Source: UBA11222 sp030652895 (GTDB lineage Bacteria > Pseudomonadota > Alphaproteobacteria > UBA11222). Taken from it: a stretch of DNA of 8,127 nucleotides. Location of the stretch: positions 1-8,127 of the forward strand of contig JBBQCS010000104.1 of assembly GCA_038318895.1 (NCBI GenBank), written 5' to 3'. Positions 5,899 through 8,127 of the stretch are shown here, one piece after another. The notes below the pieces were generated by a model. The model was not told the origin of the DNA and ran no database searches. It saw nothing but the letters and a program-made list of their open reading frames with translations. The translations under genes and the position numbers were made by a program. Each line of letters starts with the position of its first letter. Positions within the stretch are counted from its first letter, which is position 1.

Positions 5899-6741
5899 AT
5901 GAAACAGGAACCAATTTCAGACATCCCGGTCCGAAACCGGGCGCTCATTGGCCTCCGGGATGCGCTGTCGCAACTGCGCCCCGATATCTTGATCGACGAT
6001 AAAGGCTATGTACCGAGTTTTTGCGACAACCTTTTGCCGCTCGTCGCGAGGGTAGATTTCGAGGCCGAACTCGGAGCCGGTGATGGCAACGAACTCAAGA
6101 CCAAGTTCCGGGCCGCGCATTCGTCCTCGGCACTGGCAGTCAACTGCTTCGCGCCTTTTCGTACCCGGATTGCTGATCTGACTCTACCAATGAGCGGTGC
6201 CTTTCAGGAACTGCAATTCGAGCAGAAGTGCCCGACTGGCCTTCGTGGCGGCCGCCCCCCCAATCTCGATGTTCTCCTCTCAGGCCCAACTGGCGTGGTC
6301 GGGGTCGAGTCCAAGCTCACCGAACATCTTGCCAGGCACCGTGCGGCGTTTTCACCTGCATATGCCGAACAAATCCGCGATGCGCGGCGTGAACAGGGCT
6401 ATTTCAGCGAGATGATGCGCCTCATTAAGGCCCCGGACAGCTACGTCTGGCTGGACGCGGCCCAATTGATCAAGCACGCCTTCGGTCTCCACCACACGTT
6501 TAGGGGTCGGCCGGTGACGCTCCTCTACCTTTACTGGGAACCCGCCAATCCCGACTGCAGCCCGGTGTTTGCAGCACATCGACAAGAAATCGCAGCCTTC
6601 GCCGAACGGGTCGCGGGGTCGACCCCAACATTTACTGCGATGAGCTACCCGGACCTCTGGGCCGCATGGCGCGAAGCAGCGCCAGAGTGGCTTTCCGGGC
6701 ATCTCGATCAACTCGCAGCCCGTTACCTGATGCAGATATAG
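5899..6741 (+). CDS. Putative PD-(D/E)XK-type nuclease (restriction-endonuclease-like), solitary
   Basis: A 280-residue soluble protein with no signal peptide or membrane segment. I do not recognise it by name with certainty. Residues 119-139 read as a nuclease core: Pro-Pro-Asn-Leu-Asp124 on one strand, a Gly-containing turn, then VVGVESKL with Glu137-Ser-Lys139, the D-x(12)-E-x-K spacing of the PD-(D/E)XK fold. Glu104 or Glu108 upstream (FQELQFEQK) could supply the N-terminal acidic residue, and Gln189-Leu-Ile-Lys after the core resembles the Gln motif seen in many such enzymes. LLYLYWEP (208-215) looks like a later core strand. It may cut foreign DNA or act in repair or mobile-element biology. 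No methylase or partner gene is adjacent. The ATG at 5899 is used because the in-frame ATG at 5857 lies inside the terminator stem. Its position between repeat copies suggests acquisition as a unit. Confidence 0.6.
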   Translation: MKQEPISDIPVRNRALIGLRDALSQLRPDILIDDKGYVPSFCDNLLPLVARVDFEAELGAGDGNELKTKFRAAHSSSALAVNCFAPFRTRIADLTLPMSGAFQELQFEQKCPTGLRGGRPPNLDVLLSGPTGVVGVESKLTEHLARHRAAFSPAYAEQIRDARREQGYFSEMMRLIKAPDSYVWLDAAQLIKHAFGLHHTFRGRPVTLLYLYWEPANPDCSPVFAAHRQEIAAFAERVAGSTPTFTAMSYPDLWAAWREAAPEWLSGHLDQLAARYLMQI

Positions 6742-6772
6742 CCTCGGTTAGAAGCTACCGTTCAGGCGCACA

Positions 6773-6792
6773 CGGCCGATCAGGTCGGGCCG
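6773..6792. repeat. GC-rich hairpin after the nuclease gene
   Basis: CGGCCGA (6773-6779) can pair with TCGGGCCG (6785-6792) around a 5-nt loop, seven pairs with one bulged G. It lies 31 nt after the nuclease stop and 14 nt before the flanking repeat copy. There is no T-run, so it is not a standard terminator. It could be a REP-like palindrome or a 3'-end stabilising hairpin. Confidence 0.35.
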
Positions 6793-6806
6793 CCAGAAAA
6801 TCGAAC

Positions 6807-6820
6807 AAAATAGGGGTCAG
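6807..6820 (+). repeat. Right copy of the AAAATAGGGGTCAG motif flanking the nuclease gene
   Basis: AAAATAGGGGTCAG matches 12 of 14 bases of the minus-strand reading of 5873-5886, making an inverted pair around the nuclease gene, and is a direct repeat of the shorter copy at 5854-5866. It may mark the right end of an inserted segment. No second arm and no target-site duplication could be recognised next to it. Confidence 0.5.
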
Positions 6821-6980
6821 CGAACGTATCACTATGGCGGTATTAGACATTTTCGCGAATATATATTATTCATGCGCGTTTGAAGATGCTGAATTTCGCG
6901 TCAACGTATCTGACCGGCTTCAGGCCAGCGCAACCAAACGTACGCCCGGCCAGACTGGATGCATGTGCCAATAAGGGACA

Positions 6981-6992
6981 AGTTCATGAACT
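6981..6992. promoter_or_regulatory. 12-bp perfect palindrome upstream of the metalloprotease gene
   Basis: AGTTCATGAACT is a perfect 12-bp palindrome 134 nt before the metalloprotease start. It has the size of a dimeric regulator site. There is no adjoining regulator gene in the window and no clear promoter around it, so the role is only a possibility. Confidence 0.25.
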
Positions 6993-7126
6993 GACCTTGC
7001 GCTGACAGACGCCATCACGAAAACGGACAAGTGTCAGATCAAGTCGGAACCATGGCCGTTAAACACTCATATCAAGCAACTGAGCAGCAATTACGAATTC
7101 AGTGCCATGTGCGGGGAAATAGCATA

Positions 7127-8127
7127 GTGAGATCCACCATTTTTGCATCCAGACATCTGATTAAAGCCGCAATTTTCGCGGTTCTGGCGGGCAGCGCGAG
7201 TGCAGCCCAGGCGCTGGTGATCAATATAAATCCCGTGGCCAATGGCGGTTTGGACATTGCTGGCGCCAACGCGGTCGGCAATGCGGCGCAAGTGCTGACG
7301 GCCTTCAGCAAGGCCGCAAGTCAGTGGGAAAGCCGCTTCTCCGACAATGTCACAATAGAAATTAGTGCGGATTTTCGTAATCTCGGCGATGCCAATATTA
7401 TTGGCCAGGCGGGATCGACCATATTGCAAGGCGGCTATGACCTCGTTCGCAACGCGATGGTGGCGGACCGGGATCTCGCCACCGAAGCCGTTCTGGCTTT
7501 CTTGCCAACCTCTGCGCAGTTCTCAGGCTTTATCCCAGCGGGTTTCGGTTTCCTGAATGCGATTCAGCTTACCCAGGCCAATGCGTTAGCGCTGGGGTTT
7601 GCACGGCCTCCAGGTTCAACCTCTGACGCCCTGATAGAATTCAACAGCACCTTTGCATTTGATTTTGACAATACAGACGGTGTTGTCGGGGTGGACTTTG
7701 AGACGGTGGCCATACACGAAATCGGTCACGCGCTTGGCTTTGTATCGGCAGTAGACGAAATCGACTACCTGATGCGTATCAGTCAGCCCGGCGATATCGC
7801 CATAACCTCGTTGGACCTGTTCCGGTTTGGACCTGAAAACCCGGCCACAAATAGCGATTTTACGAACTTTGCGCGCAATCTGGCGCCAGGCACCGTACAA
7901 TATTTTGACGATCTTGATGACGAGTACCGCTTTTCCAGCGGCAGATTTAACGGCGATGGACGTCAAGCCAGCCATTGGAAAGACGACGAGTTAACTGGCA
8001 ATCTGATCGGCGTCATGGACCCTACCCTGGCCAGCAATTTCATCAGTCCAATTACTTTCGCGGACACACGCGCTATGTGCCTGATTGGCTGGGATTGCAT
8101 ACAAATCGTGGCTGCGGTTCCCGAACC
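7127..8127 (+). CDS. Secreted zinc metalloprotease (NF038122-like) with probable PEP-CTERM anchor, 3' end missing
   Basis: The 333 visible residues begin with a Sec signal peptide (MRSTIFASRHLIKAAIFAVLAGSASAAQA, cleavage likely after Ala29), so the enzyme acts outside the inner membrane. The zinc motif is HEIGHALGFVSAVD: His197 and His201 bind zinc and Glu198 is the base. The usual third ligand ten residues after His197 is Ser207. A candidate replacement is His283 in ASHWKDD, followed by GVMDPTL (Met297), an arrangement reminiscent of leishmanolysin-type metzincins with a distant third His and Met-turn. The frame is open to the window end, where it reads AAVPEP, matching the start of a PEP-CTERM tripartite signal (VPEP, helix, basic tail) processed by exosortase; the helix lies outside. 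GTG 7127 is preferred: GGGGA is 9 nt upstream and it places the signal peptide at the N-terminus. In-frame GTG 7109 and ATG 7052 would bury the signal. Confidence 0.85.
   Translation, partial: MRSTIFASRHLIKAAIFAVLAGSASAAQALVININPVANGGLDIAGANAVGNAAQVLTAFSKAASQWESRFSDNVTIEISADFRNLGDANIIGQAGSTILQGGYDLVRNAMVADRDLATEAVLAFLPTSAQFSGFIPAGFGFLNAIQLTQANALALGFARPPGSTSDALIEFNSTFAFDFDNTDGVVGVDFETVAIHEIGHALGFVSAVDEIDYLMRISQPGDIAITSLDLFRFGPENPATNSDFTNFARNLAPGTVQYFDDLDDEYRFSSGRFNGDGRQASHWKDDELTGNLIGVMDPTLASNFISPITFADTRAMCLIGWDCIQIVAAVPE

Larger units (their letters stand above)
6742..7126. other. Gene-free interval between the nuclease and metalloprotease genes
   Basis: About 385 bp without a convincing gene. 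It contains a GC-rich hairpin (6773-6792), the right copy of the AAAATAGGGGTCAG motif (6807-6820), an AT-rich patch around 6850-6872 with a small GAATA/TATTC inverted repeat, a 12-bp palindrome (6981-6992) and a CTGACA/TGTCAG inverted pair (7002-7007 and 7032-7037). The metalloprotease promoter should be in its right half, but I see no clear -35/-10 pair. A 46-codon frame from ATG 6834 has no ribosome site and no recognisable product. Confidence 0.6.

Noticed and set aside
6834..6974. 46-codon frame (MAVLDIFANIYYS...) in the gap before the metalloprotease
   Set aside because: No Shine-Dalgarno, no recognisable domain or signal, and length is within chance for this gap.
7052..7126. Upstream ATG (7052) and GTG (7109) in frame with the metalloprotease
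   Set aside because: They would put 25 or 6 residues before a well-formed signal peptide; GTG 7127 has GGGGA at suitable spacing.
1..8127. CRISPR array, tRNA, rRNA, integrase or transposase gene
   Set aside because: No regularly spaced repeats, no cloverleaf or rRNA-like stretch, and no transposase or integrase motif was recognised on either strand.

Overview
The window looks like a chromosomal piece of a GC-rich Gram-negative bacterium, probably an alphaproteobacterium. The evidence is a lipoprotein adaptor of an RND efflux pump, a PimC/PimD-type acyl-CoA dehydrogenase set, and a secreted metalloprotease that runs into a Val-Pro-Glu-Pro motif like the start of a PEP-CTERM (exosortase) sorting signal. 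A sphingomonad-like host would fit, but this is inference and the genus cannot be read from the sequence.

Left part (1-1460, minus strand): an operon reading leftward with two different hotdog-fold PaaI-type thioesterases, overlapping by 4 nt, followed 47 nt later by the membrane-fusion (adaptor) lipoprotein of an RND efflux pump, cut by the window edge. The inner-membrane pump gene is probably just outside. A divergent MarR-type regulator (1597-2118, plus) faces it. The short AT-rich gap between them holds two overlapping face-to-face promoters and a 10-bp perfect palindrome, a classic layout for a MarR protein that controls itself and its neighbour.

Middle part (2254-5845, plus): three acyl-CoA dehydrogenase genes in one tight operon. 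The first is a PimD-like small subunit that keeps FAD-binding residues but has lost the catalytic glutamate. The second and third are PimC-like large subunits, about 70% identical to each other by hand alignment, which keep a catalytic glutamate but lack part of the FAD-binding signature. The simplest reading is one or two heteromeric (alpha2beta2-type) dehydrogenases in which a shared small subunit pairs with either of two duplicated large subunits, acting on a bulky or unusual acyl-CoA such as a dicarboxylic, alicyclic, terpenoid or steroid side-chain thioester. A 21-bp near-operator inverted repeat lies upstream of the first gene and a hairpin terminator follows the last.

Right part (5846-8127, plus): a solitary gene for a putative PD-(D/E)XK-type nuclease (5899-6741), bracketed by copies of an AAAATAGGGGTCAG-like motif that look like mobile-element or REP-type ends. 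Next comes about 385 bp without a convincing gene, then a signal-peptide-bearing zinc metalloprotease (7127 to the right edge) with HEIGH and a distant SHW...MDP motif. No tRNA, rRNA, CRISPR array or intact transposase gene was seen.
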